DNA of 64,000 nt from assembly GCF_014649835.1 (NCBI RefSeq), contig NZ_BMTU01000004.1:496001-560000 (forward strand), read 5' to 3'. The DNA is from Streptomyces pilosus (lineage in GTDB: Bacteria; Actinomycetota; Actinomycetes; Streptomycetales; Streptomycetaceae). The notes under the pieces are model-generated. The model saw only the letters and a list, made by a program, of their open reading frames with translations, made no database searches and was not told the origin of the DNA. This document shows, piece by piece, positions 44,825 through 54,042 of the stretch (the first letter of the stretch is position 1; each line of letters opens with the position of its first letter). The translations under genes were made by a program, and so were the position numbers.

Positions 44825-46492
44825 TCACTCCCTTGCGTCACTGCCCGGGCGGCCGGTCCGCGCGTCGTCGGATCCCGGTCCGGGCGTGCCCGCGACGCCT
44901 CGGCGTGCGCCGCCCGCCGCACCCCGGCCGGGGTGCGTACTCGCCGCCGACGCCCGCGGGCGCGGCAGCCGGGCGCCCGGCCCGCCGCCCTCCGCACGCG
45001 TCCGCCGCGGTGACCCGCCGCCCGCTCCGGACACGCGTGCGCGGTGCCGGCGGGGCGGGGGAGGCGTGCCGGGACGGGGCACCGCGGGCGCGGCGGTCAG
45101 GGATCCGCGGCCGTCCCCCGGGGCGGGGCCCGCCGGGCGGTCGGCCAGAGGTCCGGGGCCGTCCTCCGCCGGGGGGCCCGCCGGCCGGTCGGTCAGGGGT
45201 GCGTGACCGTCCCCCGGGGCCGGGCCCGTCGGTGGCCCGGCGGGCTCCCCGGGCGTCGCCTGCCCGCGGTCCTCCCGTTCGGTGCGCAGGCAGCGGCGGA
45301 CCGTCTCCGGGTCGAGGCCCTCGTTGCACGCCTGGTGCAGCAGCCGGGCGAAGAGGTAGTCGGGGTCGGCGCCGAGGGCCATGGCGAACGCCTCCCGGGC
45401 CTCCAGCTCGTCACCGGTGGACCAGGCGACCCACCCGGCGAGCGTGAGGGGTGCGGCGGCGTGTTCGCCGTACGGTCCGACGCAGCGGCGGGCCAGGGCA
45501 CGCCACAGGCGCAGGGCGGGTCCCGCCTCGGCGCCCTCCATCCACTCCGCCGCGCGGTCGCGGGTCGTCCGGTCCTGGAGGCCGAGGATCAGCGTGGCCG
45601 CCTCGTCGTGCCCGAGCAGGTCGTCGTCGCGCCGGTCCGCCGCAAGGGCGTCGGACGCCGGCGGGGCGCCGGCGAGGCGGGCCATGACCCGCTCGGCCAG
45701 GCTCAGCGCCTTGCCGGCCACCTCGGAGCGGCCCGCGGCGTCGAGGATCCGGGGCACCAGCTCCATGCCGGCGTCGTCCAGCGCCTTCTGCTGTGCGAGC
45801 ACGGTGGAGTTCTGCCGGGGAAGGAACCGGGCGCGCAGTTCGCGCAGCGAACCGCGGATCTGGAGTCCGGCGTACGCCGCGGCGGCGGCCAGCACCGAGG
45901 TGCCGGGCAGCCCCATCGGCGTCCCCTCGGCCGGGCAGCAGCCCTCGTCGTCGCAGCAGTACGACCAGAAGCGGCCGCCCGAGACGCACAGGGCCTCCAC
46001 CACCGGGATGTCCAGGGCACCGCACTCCAGGCGGAGGGCGTGCGCCAGCGGACCCAGTCGTTCCTTGACCCGCCGGCCGGTTTCGCCAGGACCCGGCTCC
46101 TGACAGAGGAAGACGACCATCTGTTCCGGCCGGGCGCCCCTGCGCTCGCTGCCCGCCACCAGGCCGTGCGCCAACTGTCGAGCCGCGGAGGGCCAGTCGT
46201 CCGCGCCGGCGGGGATGCCGAGCCGGGCACGGCCGCCGAACCGGCCGCGGCCGTCCTTGTCGTGCAGGGCGACGAGCACGATGCTGTCCTCGGGCCGGTG
46301 GCCGAGGAGGTAGGGCAGGGCGTCGGCGAGTTCCGCGGGAGTGCGCAGGGTGACCTGCTGCTCGCCGCCGTGGCTGTCGTACGCGGTGCGGGCGAGGTCG
46401 TCCGGGAACGGTGTGCGGTCCCGCCCGCACCCGTCGCGCTCGGAGATGTCGCTGTCTTCGGGGGAACCGGTCGTCCCGCTCTCGTTCGTCAT
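44825..46492 (-). CDS. DUF4192 domain protein
   Basis: 555-residue actinobacterial protein of unknown function. The DUF4192 domain (about 45-400) begins LRTPAELADALPYLLGHRPEDSIVLVALHD and includes the cysteine cluster YCCDDEGCCPAEGTPM. A TPR-like segment (WRALARRCVGPYGEHAAAPLTLAGWVAWSTGDELEAREAF) follows. The last 110 residues are low complexity with three 16-residue repeats. ATG 46492; divergent from the RecQ-like gene. The C-terminal tail is probably disordered. Confidence 0.85.
   Translation of the reverse strand: MTNESGTTGSPEDSDISERDGCGRDRTPFPDDLARTAYDSHGGEQQVTLRTPAELADALPYLLGHRPEDSIVLVALHDKDGRGRFGGRARLGIPAGADDWPSAARQLAHGLVAGSERRGARPEQMVVFLCQEPGPGETGRRVKERLGPLAHALRLECGALDIPVVEALCVSGGRFWSYCCDDEGCCPAEGTPMGLPGTSVLAAAAAYAGLQIRGSLRELRARFLPRQNSTVLAQQKALDDAGMELVPRILDAAGRSEVAGKALSLAERVMARLAGAPPASDALAADRRDDDLLGHDEAATLILGLQDRTTRDRAAEWMEGAEAGPALRLWRALARRCVGPYGEHAAAPLTLAGWVAWSTGDELEAREAFAMALGADPDYLFARLLHQACNEGLDPETVRRCLRTEREDRGQATPGEPAGPPTGPAPGDGHAPLTDRPAGPPAEDGPGPLADRPAGPAPGDGRGSLTAAPAVPRPGTPPPPRRHRARVSGAGGGSPRRTRAEGGGPGARLPRPRASAASTHPGRGAAGGARRGVAGTPGPGSDDARTGRPGSDARE
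45085..45228 (-). repeat. Three 48-bp tandem repeats in the DUF4192 gene
   Basis: Units encode GPAPGDGHAPLTDRPA, GPPAEDGPGPLADRPA and GPAPGDGRGSLTAAPA; the third is diverged. Phase is kept so the frame stays open. Confidence 0.8.
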
Positions 46493-46655
46493 GCCTGGAC
46501 GATCTCGCGAATCCCCGCATTCCGGTTCTCCCTGTGGATAACTCGCATCAGGGACATGCCACTCATGCCCGCTCGGCCCCGCCCGGGCGCGGCCGGCCGC
46601 CCGCGTCCACAACGCGACGGGCCGGATGTCGGTGCCGTCCTGTTGTATGGGACCC

Positions 46656-48821
46656 ATGGAGCACACGAACAACGCGGATCTCCGGGCCGACGCCGACGCG
46701 GTCCTCGCCCGTCTCGTCGGGGACGCCTCGGGCGAGGCCCGGCTGCGCGAGGACCAGTGGCGGGCCATCGAGGCGCTGGTCGCCGACAAGCGCAGAGCCC
46801 TGGTCGTGCAGCGCACCGGATGGGGCAAGTCCGCCGTCTACTTCGTGGCCACCTCGCTGCTGCGGGCGCGAGGCAGCGGCCCCACCGTGATCGTCTCCCC
46901 GCTCCTGGCGCTCATGCGCAACCAGGTGGAGGCCGCGGCCCGCGCCGGCATCCGCGCCCGGACCATCAACTCCTCCAACAGCGAGGAGTGGGACGCCATC
47001 CAGGAGGAGATCGCCGCGGGCGACGTCGACGTGCTGCTGGTCAGTCCGGAGCGGCTGAACAACCCGGACTTCCGCGACCAGGTCCTGCCACGGCTCTCCG
47101 CGGCGACCGGACTCCTCGTGGTCGACGAGGCGCACTGCATCTCGGACTGGGGACACGACTTCCGCCCGGACTACCGCCGGCTGCGCACCATGCTCACCGA
47201 CCTTCCCGGGGGCGTGCCCGTGCTCGCCACCACCGCCACCGCCAACGCGCGCGTCACCGCCGACGTCGCCGAGCAGCTCGGCACGGGCGGCTCCTCGGAC
47301 GCGCTGGTGCTGCGCGGCCCGCTGGACCGGGAGAGCCTGAGCCTGAGCGTGCTGTCCCTGCCGGACGCCGCCCACCGGATGGCCTGGCTCGCCGACCACC
47401 TGGACGACCTCCCGGGCTCGGGAATCGTCTACACGCTCACCGTGGCCGCCGCCGAGGAGGTGACCGCCTTCCTGCGGCAGCGCGGTCACACCGTCGCCTC
47501 GTACACCGGCCGCACGGAGAACGCGGACCGGCAGCAGGCCGAGGAGGACCTGCTGGCCAACAAGGTGAAGGCCCTGGTGGCCACCTCGGCACTCGGGATG
47601 GGCTTCGACAAGCCCGACCTGGGCTTCGTGGTCCACCTCGGCTCGCCGTCCTCTCCCATCTCCTACTACCAGCAGGTGGGCCGCGCCGGCCGCGGTGTAC
47701 GGCACGCCGAGGTGCTGCTCCTCCCCGGGAAGGAGGACGAGGCCATCTGGGACTACTTCGCGTCGCTCGCCTTCCCCTCGGAGGACCTCGTGCGCCGCAC
47801 GCTCGACGTCCTCGCGGGAGCGGACCGGCCCGTCTCCCTGCCGGCCCTCGAGCCGCTGGTCGAACTGCGCCGCTCGCGGCTGGAGACCATGCTCAAGGTG
47901 CTCGACGTGGACGGGGCGGTGAAGCGCGTCAAGGGCGGCTGGACCGCCACCGGGCAGCCGTGGACGTACGACGCGGAGCGCTACGCGTGGGTGGCCCGTC
48001 AGCGCAAGGCCGAACAGCAGGCGATGCGCGAGTACGCGGCGACCACGGAATGCCGGATGGAGTTCCTGCAGCGCCAGCTGGACGACGAGGGCGCCAAGCC
48101 CTGCGGGCGCTGCGACAACTGCGCGGGCGCCCGCTACACCGCCGACGCGTCCGAGGCGGCGTTGGCGGCGGCCCGTGTGGACCTGGGCCGGGCGGGCGTC
48201 GAGGTGGAGCCCCGGCGGATGTGGCCCACCGGGCTCCCGGCGATCGGCATGGACCTCAAGGGCCGCATCCCGGCCGGGGAACAGGCCGCGCAGGGCAGGG
48301 CGCTGGGCCGGCTGTCCGACATCGGCTGGGGCAACCGGCTGCGGCCGATGTTCGCGCCGCAGGCGCCGGACGGGCCGGTGCCGGACGACGTCGCCCGGGC
48401 CGTGGTCGGGGTGCTGGCCGACTGGGCCAAGGGCCCCGGCGGGTGGGCGGCGGGAGCGGCGGACGCCCGGCCCCGGCCGGTGGGGGTGGTGACCCTCGCC
48501 TCGCGCAGCCGGCCCCGGCTGATCCACTCTCTGGGTGCGCGCATCGCGGAGATCGGCCGACTGCCGCTGCTGGGATCGGTGGCGTACACGGACGAGGCGC
48601 ACCCCGCCTCGCGGAGCAACAGCGCCCAGCGCCTCAAGGCCCTCGACGGAGCGCTCACCGTGCCCGACGACCTGGCGGACGCGCTCGCACGGGCCCAGGG
48701 ACCGGTCCTTCTCGTCGACGACTACACGGAGACGGGCTGGACCCTCGCGGTCACGGCGCGGCTGCTCCGGCGTGCCGGTGCACAGGCTGTACTGCCGCTG
48801 GTGCTGGCCGTACAGGGCTGA
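46656..48821 (+). CDS. RecQ family helicase fused to a phosphoribosyltransferase-like domain
   Basis: 721-residue fusion. RecQ helicase core about 30-500: [13 protein letters not shown], Walker [14 protein letters not shown], Walker [20 protein letters not shown], motif [14 protein letters not shown] zinc site CRMEFLQ...CGRCDNC follows (about 465-490). The C-terminal 180 residues end with [21 protein letters not shown], the PRPP-binding loop of phosphoribosyltransferases. ATG 46656; ATG 46647 is possible. It may tie helicase action to a nucleotide signal; its role is unknown. Confidence 0.87.
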   Translation: MEHTNNADLRADADAVLARLVGDASGEARLREDQWRAIEALVADKRRALVVQRTGWGKSAVYFVATSLLRARGSGPTVIVSPLLALMRNQVEAAARAGIRARTINSSNSEEWDAIQEEIAAGDVDVLLVSPERLNNPDFRDQVLPRLSAATGLLVVDEAHCISDWGHDFRPDYRRLRTMLTDLPGGVPVLATTATANARVTADVAEQLGTGGSSDALVLRGPLDRESLSLSVLSLPDAAHRMAWLADHLDDLPGSGIVYTLTVAAAEEVTAFLRQRGHTVASYTGRTENADRQQAEEDLLANKVKALVATSALGMGFDKPDLGFVVHLGSPSSPISYYQQVGRAGRGVRHAEVLLLPGKEDEAIWDYFASLAFPSEDLVRRTLDVLAGADRPVSLPALEPLVELRRSRLETMLKVLDVDGAVKRVKGGWTATGQPWTYDAERYAWVARQRKAEQQAMREYAATTECRMEFLQRQLDDEGAKPCGRCDNCAGARYTADASEAALAAARVDLGRAGVEVEPRRMWPTGLPAIGMDLKGRIPAGEQAAQGRALGRLSDIGWGNRLRPMFAPQAPDGPVPDDVARAVVGVLADWAKGPGGWAAGAADARPRPVGVVTLASRSRPRLIHSLGARIAEIGRLPLLGSVAYTDEAHPASRSNSAQRLKALDGALTVPDDLADALARAQGPVLLVDDYTETGWTLAVTARLLRRAGAQAVLPLVLAVQG

Positions 48822-49033
48822 CGGTTCGGGGCACCCCGCGGGTGGGGATATTAACCGTGGAACACCCGATACCGGTCCCCTGCCCCAATTGCTCGTTGCC
48901 GCATCCAAGTTCGACAGGAAGAATTGACGTACGCACCCGCACGGCTCGCCCGCCGATCAGGTAGGGCTCTGTTGCGTGCGCGCTCCCCCAATCCGTCCCC
49001 GCCCGCAGTCCGGGCGTAGCCGAAGGGAGGACC

Positions 49034-49648
49034 GTGACCTTCGGATTCGCTCCGTCCTCGGCGGCATCGCTGTCGACGCCCGCCGCTTCCGCCACCCGTG
49101 TGCTCGAGCCTGCGGAGTGGGCCGCCGCGGGAATCCCGCTGCTGCGCAGTCCGCGCGAGGTCGTCAGCGGACTGCACGCCCGGCATCGTCCGGGTCCCGC
49201 CACCGCGGTCGTCGCCGTGCTGGATCCGGACGAACGCGTGCGGGCGAGCGCCTCGTTCACCCGCCGCACCACCTCCGCGGACGGCTGGATGCTCCGCAAC
49301 GTGCTGCTGGCCCAGTTGCGCCGGGTCATCCCGCACGACCTGCGGCGCCGCACCCCGGTGCGCACCGCCGTGCTGCTCTACTGCCGTGAGGGCGACGCGC
49401 GTTGGACCGAGGAGGACGGCGCGTGGATGTGGGGGCTGCGGGACGCCTGCACGTTGCACGGGCTGCGCTGCGGGGCCTACATCACGCTGACCCGTGACGG
49501 CTGGCAGGTGCTCGGCGAAGGGCGTGGCGGACGCCATCCCAGCGCCGGTTCGGCACCGGAGCCGTTCGCCATGTCCGAGGCACCGCCCCGGATTCCGCGC
49601 ACCGGCGGTGCCGCCTCGGAGGTGCTGCGCCGCGCGGCGGCCCGCTGA
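49034..49648 (+). CDS. Hypothetical actinobacterial protein (204 aa)
   Basis: 204 residues, no family recognised. Core about 20-150 includes RVLEPAEWAAAGIPLLRSPREVVSGLHARH, VAVLDPDERVRASASFTRRT and CTLHGLRCGAYITLTRDGWQVL. No signal peptide or membrane span. GTG 49034 has GAAGGGAGG upstream. High third-position GC and no overlap support coding. Downstream of the RecQ-like gene on the same strand. Its last 11 codons are duplicated just past the stop (49619-49684). Confidence 0.7.
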   Translation: MTFGFAPSSAASLSTPAASATRVLEPAEWAAAGIPLLRSPREVVSGLHARHRPGPATAVVAVLDPDERVRASASFTRRTTSADGWMLRNVLLAQLRRVIPHDLRRRTPVRTAVLLYCREGDARWTEEDGAWMWGLRDACTLHGLRCGAYITLTRDGWQVLGEGRGGRHPSAGSAPEPFAMSEAPPRIPRTGGAASEVLRRAAAR

Positions 49649-49684
49649 CGCGAGGTGCTGCGCCGCGCGGCGGCCCGCCGACGT
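49619..49684 (+). repeat. 33-bp tandem duplication across a stop codon
   Basis: Two nearly identical 33-base copies. In the first, the gene ends with TGA; in the second the matching codon has become CGA, and the frame stays open for several hundred bases. Confidence 0.8.
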
Positions 49685-49894
49685 CGCGCGGGCGCCGTCC
49701 GGACGCCCGGAGCCGCGCGAGCGCGCGAGACGGGTGGCGGGACGGCGTGGGCCGGACGACGGGCGGGAGCGCAGGCGGTGTCGGCCGCCCGCACCGGCCG
49801 GCCCCGGGCACACCGGGGCGCCGGCCGTGCGAACGCCGCCTGCGCGGCGCTCGCGCCACCGGCCCGGTCTCCGGGCGGCCGCGATGGCGCCGGA

Positions 49895-50539
49895 TCAGGC
49901 AGCCGTCCCCAGCATCGAGTTGATCCGCTGCGGGTCACCGCAGACGATCAGCAGGGCGCCGGCGCGGGTGTGCGCCGCCGACAGGGCGGAGACGGCCGCG
50001 GACTCCGGACCGCCGTTGACGGCGACCACGACGACCGGCCGCGCTCCCGCACGGCTCGCGATCTCGACGTCCGCGTAGAAGACGTCGTCGCCGGAGTCGT
50101 GCTGGGCCCAGTAGGACGCTTCGCCGAAGGACAGTTCGTGGGTGGCCCACGGGTGTTGCTCGCCGGTGGTGATCACCAGGACGTCGCCGGGGGCACGCCC
50201 CGAGTCCAGCAGCAGGTCCACCGCTTCCTCGGCGGCGTCGAGCGCCCCCTCGGCGGAGGCCGGGATCAACTGGATCTGCGGGGTGGTCGGGGTGGGTACG
50301 GACTCGGCCGCCGGGGCCGGCTTGGCCGCGGGGGCCGGCTTCGCCGTGGGGGCCGGCTTGGCCGCGGGGGCCGCGTCGCGCGGCGCGCGCTGCGCCGGCG
50401 GAACGGGCCGTGGCGGACCGGGACGGCCGGGACGCGGCGGAGCCGCGGGGCGGGGACCGGGTACGGGGCGGGGGGTCGACGCGGTGCGGGGACCCTGGGC
50501 ACTCTCGTGAATCTGAGGCTCCTCGGGAATGAGAGGCAT
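49895..50539 (-). CDS. Hypothetical protein with UvrD-C-terminal-like segment
   Basis: 214 residues. Residues 1-95 are Pro/Ala-rich with AAKPAPTAKPAPAAKPAPAA repeats. The C-terminal half (PGDVLVITTGEQHPWATHELSFGEASYW ... ALSAAHTRAGALLIVCGDPQRINSML) resembles helicase motif VI strands of UvrD-type C-terminal domains (compare VALTRARERLVVVG), but no ATP-binding motif exists. ATG 50539; 68 bases after rnhB on the same strand, so co-transcribed. Function unknown; the resemblance is weak. Confidence 0.65.
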   Translation of the reverse strand: MPLIPEEPQIHESAQGPRTASTPRPVPGPRPAAPPRPGRPGPPRPVPPAQRAPRDAAPAAKPAPTAKPAPAAKPAPAAESVPTPTTPQIQLIPASAEGALDAAEEAVDLLLDSGRAPGDVLVITTGEQHPWATHELSFGEASYWAQHDSGDDVFYADVEIASRAGARPVVVVAVNGGPESAAVSALSAAHTRAGALLIVCGDPQRINSMLGTAA

Positions 50540-50607
50540 GAGCTGATTTTTATCAAACGTTGGTACGACACGCGCCGCCGGGTGGGCACATGAGTACGAG
50601 TGGCAGG

Positions 50608-51309
50608 TCAGAAGTCGAAGCCGAGCTGACCCTCGATCTCCGGAACGCGCCCGTCGGCCCAGCTGCGGACCTTCTTGAGGTGCCGCCACTGGGGCAGCGC
50701 ATCAAGATACGCCCACGACAACCGGTGGTACGGAGTGGGGCCCCGGACCTCCAGTGCGGCCCTGTGCACGGGTGACGGATACCCGGCGTTGTCCGCGAAA
50801 CCGAAGTCTGCATGGTCGGCGCCCAGTTCGGCCATCATTTTGTCGCGCTGAACCTTGGCGATCACGGAGGCGGCCGCGACCGCCACGCACGACTGGTCGC
50901 CCTTGATGACGGTGCGGACCCGCCAGGGCGACCCGAGGTAGTCGTGCTTGCCGTCGAGGATCACCGCGTCGGGCCGGACCGGCAGCGCGTCCAGCGCGCG
51001 GACCGCCGCCAGCCGCAGCGCAGCGGTCATCCCCAGGTGGTCGATCTCCTCGGGGGAGGCGTGACCCAGCGCGTACGAGGTGACCCAGGTCCGCAGTGTC
51101 TGCGCGAGTTCGGTGCGCCGCTTGACGGTGAGGAGCTTGGAGTCGGTGAGCCCCTGCGGGGGCCGGCGGAGTCCGGTGACCGCGGCGCAGACGGTGACGG
51201 GGCCGGCCCAGGCACCGCGCCCCACCTCGTCGACACCCGCAATGATCTTCGCCCCGGTCGTGGCGCGGAGAGAGCGCTCGACGGTGTGAGTAGGTGGTTC
51301 GTACGGCAT
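50608..51309 (-). CDS. rnhB: Ribonuclease HII
   Basis: 233-residue enzyme cutting the 5' side of ribonucleotides in DNA and RNA-DNA hybrids. Catalytic residues lie in [15 protein letters not shown] (Asp27, Glu28), [11 protein letters not shown] (about 122) and the [11 protein letters not shown] region. The segment [16 protein letters not shown] (about 148-163) is typical. ATG 51309; the next gene follows 68 bases on. Complements the topoisomerase and RecQ genes in genome maintenance. Confidence 0.95.
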   Translation of the reverse strand: MPYEPPTHTVERSLRATTGAKIIAGVDEVGRGAWAGPVTVCAAVTGLRRPPQGLTDSKLLTVKRRTELAQTLRTWVTSYALGHASPEEIDHLGMTAALRLAAVRALDALPVRPDAVILDGKHDYLGSPWRVRTVIKGDQSCVAVAAASVIAKVQRDKMMAELGADHADFGFADNAGYPSPVHRAALEVRGPTPYHRLSWAYLDALPQWRHLKKVRSWADGRVPEIEGQLGFDF

Positions 51310-51346
51310 CGCGCCCTTAGCGTACGCCGCCCGCGTCGGCGTGCGA

Positions 51347-51375
51347 CACCCCGGTCCCCGGTGAGGACCGGGGTG
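51347..51375 (-). terminator. Hairpin terminator after the TetR gene
   Basis: CACCCCGGTCC (51347-51357), 7-base loop, GGACCGGGGTG (51365-51375), directly after the TetR stop and before rnhB. Confidence 0.75.
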
Positions 51376-51390
51376 CGCCCGGCCGACGGG

Positions 51391-52014
51391 TCAGCCGTCG
51401 GCGGGCCGCAGCAGCGGGACCATCAACTGGTCGATCATCTCCTCCAGATCGATGTCGGCCAGTTCGCTGCCGCACATCTTCGACCGGTACATCATCATCG
51501 CCGGGACCGCGTCGAAGACGTAGCCGTTGGCCGCGTCCGCGCGCACCTCCCCGCGCTCGATCCCGCGCTCGATCACCTCGCGCAGCATTCTGATGGTCGG
51601 TTCCACGACCCCGTCGAAGATGACGGCGTGGAAGCGCTCGGCCTGCGTGCTGTCGCACTCGTAAATGACCGAGCGCACCGCGAACCCGGAGCGGGAGAAC
51701 ATCGCGTCGCGCGCCCGTCGGCACAGGTCGAGCAGGTCCTCGCGCACGCTCCCGTGGTCCGGCACCGCGTCGAACTGCGGCAGCCCGGCCCGCAGGGCGT
51801 CGGCGACCAGGTCCTCCTTGGACGGCCAGCGCCGGTAGACGGCGGCCTTGCCGGTCTGGGCGGCGGACGCGACGCCTTCCATCGTCAGGCCGTTCCAGCC
51901 GACCGTGCTGAGCTGTTCCAGGGCGGCATCGAGGATCGCGCGTTCCAGTACGGCGCCTCGGCGACGGGAAGCGGCCGTCTGAGCAGGGGACGCCGCCCAG
52001 CTCGAAGTAACCAT
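51391..52014 (-). CDS. TetR family transcriptional regulator
   Basis: 207-residue repressor. Helix-turn-helix at about 25-70 (LTMEGVASAAQTGKAAVYRRWPSKEDLV); C-terminal ligand/dimer domain about 80-205. ATG 52014 is backed by GGAGAGA upstream; the longer frame would read into the operators. Divergent from an MFS efflux gene, with two identical-arm palindromes between them, so it very likely represses both genes until a drug-like ligand binds. Confidence 0.9.
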   Translation of the reverse strand: MVTSSWAASPAQTAASRRRGAVLERAILDAALEQLSTVGWNGLTMEGVASAAQTGKAAVYRRWPSKEDLVADALRAGLPQFDAVPDHGSVREDLLDLCRRARDAMFSRSGFAVRSVIYECDSTQAERFHAVIFDGVVEPTIRMLREVIERGIERGEVRADAANGYVFDAVPAMMMYRSKMCGSELADIDLEEMIDQLMVPLLRPADG

Positions 52015-52109
52015 CTGACTCTCTCCAACGAGCAGCGGAAACGGGCATTCGGGGATGAAGAACACGCCGCGCGGCGACTGAGGGGGACACGCCGGACGAC
52101 AACTCCTTG

Positions 52110-52129
52110 AGTGAACGCTTGCGTTCACT
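52110..52129. promoter_or_regulatory. TetR operator 1
   Basis: AGTGAACGCTTGCGTTCACT, a 9+9 inverted repeat with TT centre, between the TetR and MFS genes. Confidence 0.85.
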
Positions 52130-52156
52130 GTCAGGGACTTCTACCGTGGGCGCAAC

Positions 52157-52176
52157 AGTGAACGCGAGCGTTCACT
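52157..52176. promoter_or_regulatory. TetR operator 2
   Basis: AGTGAACGCGAGCGTTCACT, the same arms with GA centre, 47 bp centre to centre from operator 1 and 24 bases before the MFS GTG. Confidence 0.85.
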
Positions 52177-52199
52177 GAAGCCTTCGTGGGGGACCCATA

Positions 52200-53747
52200 G
52201 TGACAACCTCTCCTTTGATCCATGACCGGAAGCCGGGTGCGGCCCGCCGGGGCGGGCGCCCCGGCATCGCGCTCGCCGTCATCGCGGCCTGCCAGCTCAT
52301 GGTGGTACTCGACGCGACGATTGTGAACATCGCGCTGCCGCACATCCAGAACGCTCTCGAGTTCAGCACCACCGACCTCACCTGGGTGGTCAGCGCCTAC
52401 ACACTGACGTTCGGCGGTCTGCTCCTGCTGGGCGGCCGTGCGGGCGACATCCTCGGCCGCCGCCGGGTCTTCATGAGCGGCATCCTGCTGTTCACCCTGG
52501 CCTCGCTGCTCGGCGGGTTCGCCCAGGAGCCGTGGCAGCTGCTGGCGGCGCGCGTGCTCCAGGGCGTGGGCGGTGCCATCGCCTCGCCCACGTCGCTGGC
52601 GCTCATCACCACCACGTTCCCGGAAGGGCCCGAGCGCAATCGGGCCTTCGGCGTCTTCGCCGCGGTCTCCGCGGGCGGCGGCGCCATCGGACTGCTCGCG
52701 GGCGGCATGCTCACCGAGTGGCTCGACTGGCGGTGGGTGCTCTTCGTCAACGTGCCGATCGGCCTGCTGATCGCCGTCCTGACGCCGATGTACATCAACG
52801 AGTCCGAGCGGCACTCCGGCCGCTTCGACATAGCCGGAGCGGTGACCTCCACCGCCGGTATGGCCTCCCTCGTCTACGGCTTCATCCGCGCCGCGGAGGA
52901 GGGCTGGCGCGACGGCCTGACCATCGCCTCCTTCACGGCCGCCGTGGTCCTGCTGGTCGCCTTCGCACTGATCGAGTCCCGGGCCAGGGAACCGATCACC
53001 CCGCTGCGCATGTTCACCGACCGCAACCGCGCGGGCACCTACGTGATCATGCTCAGCCTGGCCGCGGCGATGTTCGGCATGTTCTTCTACATCGTCCTCT
53101 TCGTGCAGAACGTGCTCGGGTACACCCCGATCGAGGCGGGTCTCGCCTTCCTGCCGGTGACGGTCGTGATCGCGCTCGGAGCGGGCCTCTCGCAGCGGTT
53201 CCTGCCCGTGTTCGGCCCCAAGCCGTTCATGCTCGCCGGCTCGGCGCTCGCCGCGACCGGACTGGCCTGGCAGACACTGATCAGCTCCGACAGCTCCTAC
53301 GTCACGGGCATCCTCGGCCCGATGCTGGTCTTCGGCTTCGGCATGGGCCTGAACTTCGTGACGCTCACCCTCACGGCCGTCTCCGGGGTGGCCCAGCACG
53401 AGGCCGGCGCGGCGTCCGGCCTGCTGAACGCCACCCAGCAGGTGGGCGGATCGGTGGGCCTTGCCCTCCTGACCACGGTGTTCGGCACGGCCAGCAGGGA
53501 CGAGGCGGAGAAGCAGGTGCCGGCCTTCCTCGCCGAGGGGACGGCCGAGCAGAAGGCGGAGTTCGCGCGGACGCAGCAGCTGCCCGCGCCCTGGGGGCAC
53601 GAGGTGCTCGCGCAGGGCATCTCCACGGCCTTCGTCCCCGCTGCCGCGATGGCGGTACTCGCCGTGGCCACCGCGTGGTTCGTCATCCGGGTCCGCAAGA
53701 GCGACCTGGAGGCACTGTCCGGCACGGCCGGACCCGGCATGGGCTGA
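52200..53747 (+). CDS. DHA2-type MFS multidrug efflux transporter
   Basis: 515-residue EmrB/QacA-like permease with 14 membrane segments. Signatures: LDATIVNIALPHIQ (motif D1), GRAGDILGRRRVF (motif A), and RVLQGVGGAIASPTSL (motif C). Exports a toxic compound with proton antiport; substrate unknown. GTG 52200. Controlled by the divergent TetR gene through two palindromes. A 14-TMS length of about 500 residues is normal. Confidence 0.92.
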   Translation: MTTSPLIHDRKPGAARRGGRPGIALAVIAACQLMVVLDATIVNIALPHIQNALEFSTTDLTWVVSAYTLTFGGLLLLGGRAGDILGRRRVFMSGILLFTLASLLGGFAQEPWQLLAARVLQGVGGAIASPTSLALITTTFPEGPERNRAFGVFAAVSAGGGAIGLLAGGMLTEWLDWRWVLFVNVPIGLLIAVLTPMYINESERHSGRFDIAGAVTSTAGMASLVYGFIRAAEEGWRDGLTIASFTAAVVLLVAFALIESRAREPITPLRMFTDRNRAGTYVIMLSLAAAMFGMFFYIVLFVQNVLGYTPIEAGLAFLPVTVVIALGAGLSQRFLPVFGPKPFMLAGSALAATGLAWQTLISSDSSYVTGILGPMLVFGFGMGLNFVTLTLTAVSGVAQHEAGAASGLLNATQQVGGSVGLALLTTVFGTASRDEAEKQVPAFLAEGTAEQKAEFARTQQLPAPWGHEVLAQGISTAFVPAAAMAVLAVATAWFVIRVRKSDLEALSGTAGPGMG

Positions 53748-53779
53748 GCGGCGGTTTCCGCGGGCCGGGCCCGGCGGAC

Positions 53780-53810
53780 CTCCGGCCGGCGTCACGGGGG
53801 CCGGCCGGAG
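53780..53810 (+). terminator. Hairpin terminator after the MFS gene
   Basis: CTCCGGCCGGC (53780-53790), 9-base loop, GCCGGCCGGAG (53800-53810). Confidence 0.7.
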
Positions 53811-54042
53811 AACGCCGGGCCGGCCCGCGGGACACGGCACTCCGGGGTCCGGGGCGAGCCGGACGGCGAGCCACGCCTCCGAGGTCATAGGACCCGCCCC
53901 TCTCCGCGACCGACGACACCCGCAACGACCCACCCGCACGGGCCGGATCTCCAGCCTCACCGAGTGGTTGACCGGACAACGACCGGTCGGTCACGGAGGG
54001 TTCCCGGGACACACGGAGCGTCCCGGTCCGGTGCTCGGGGAC

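Noticed and set aside
49655..50593. Long plus-strand frame after the 33-bp duplication
   Set aside because: Antisense to the rnhB-linked gene, Gly/Arg-rich, no start signal.
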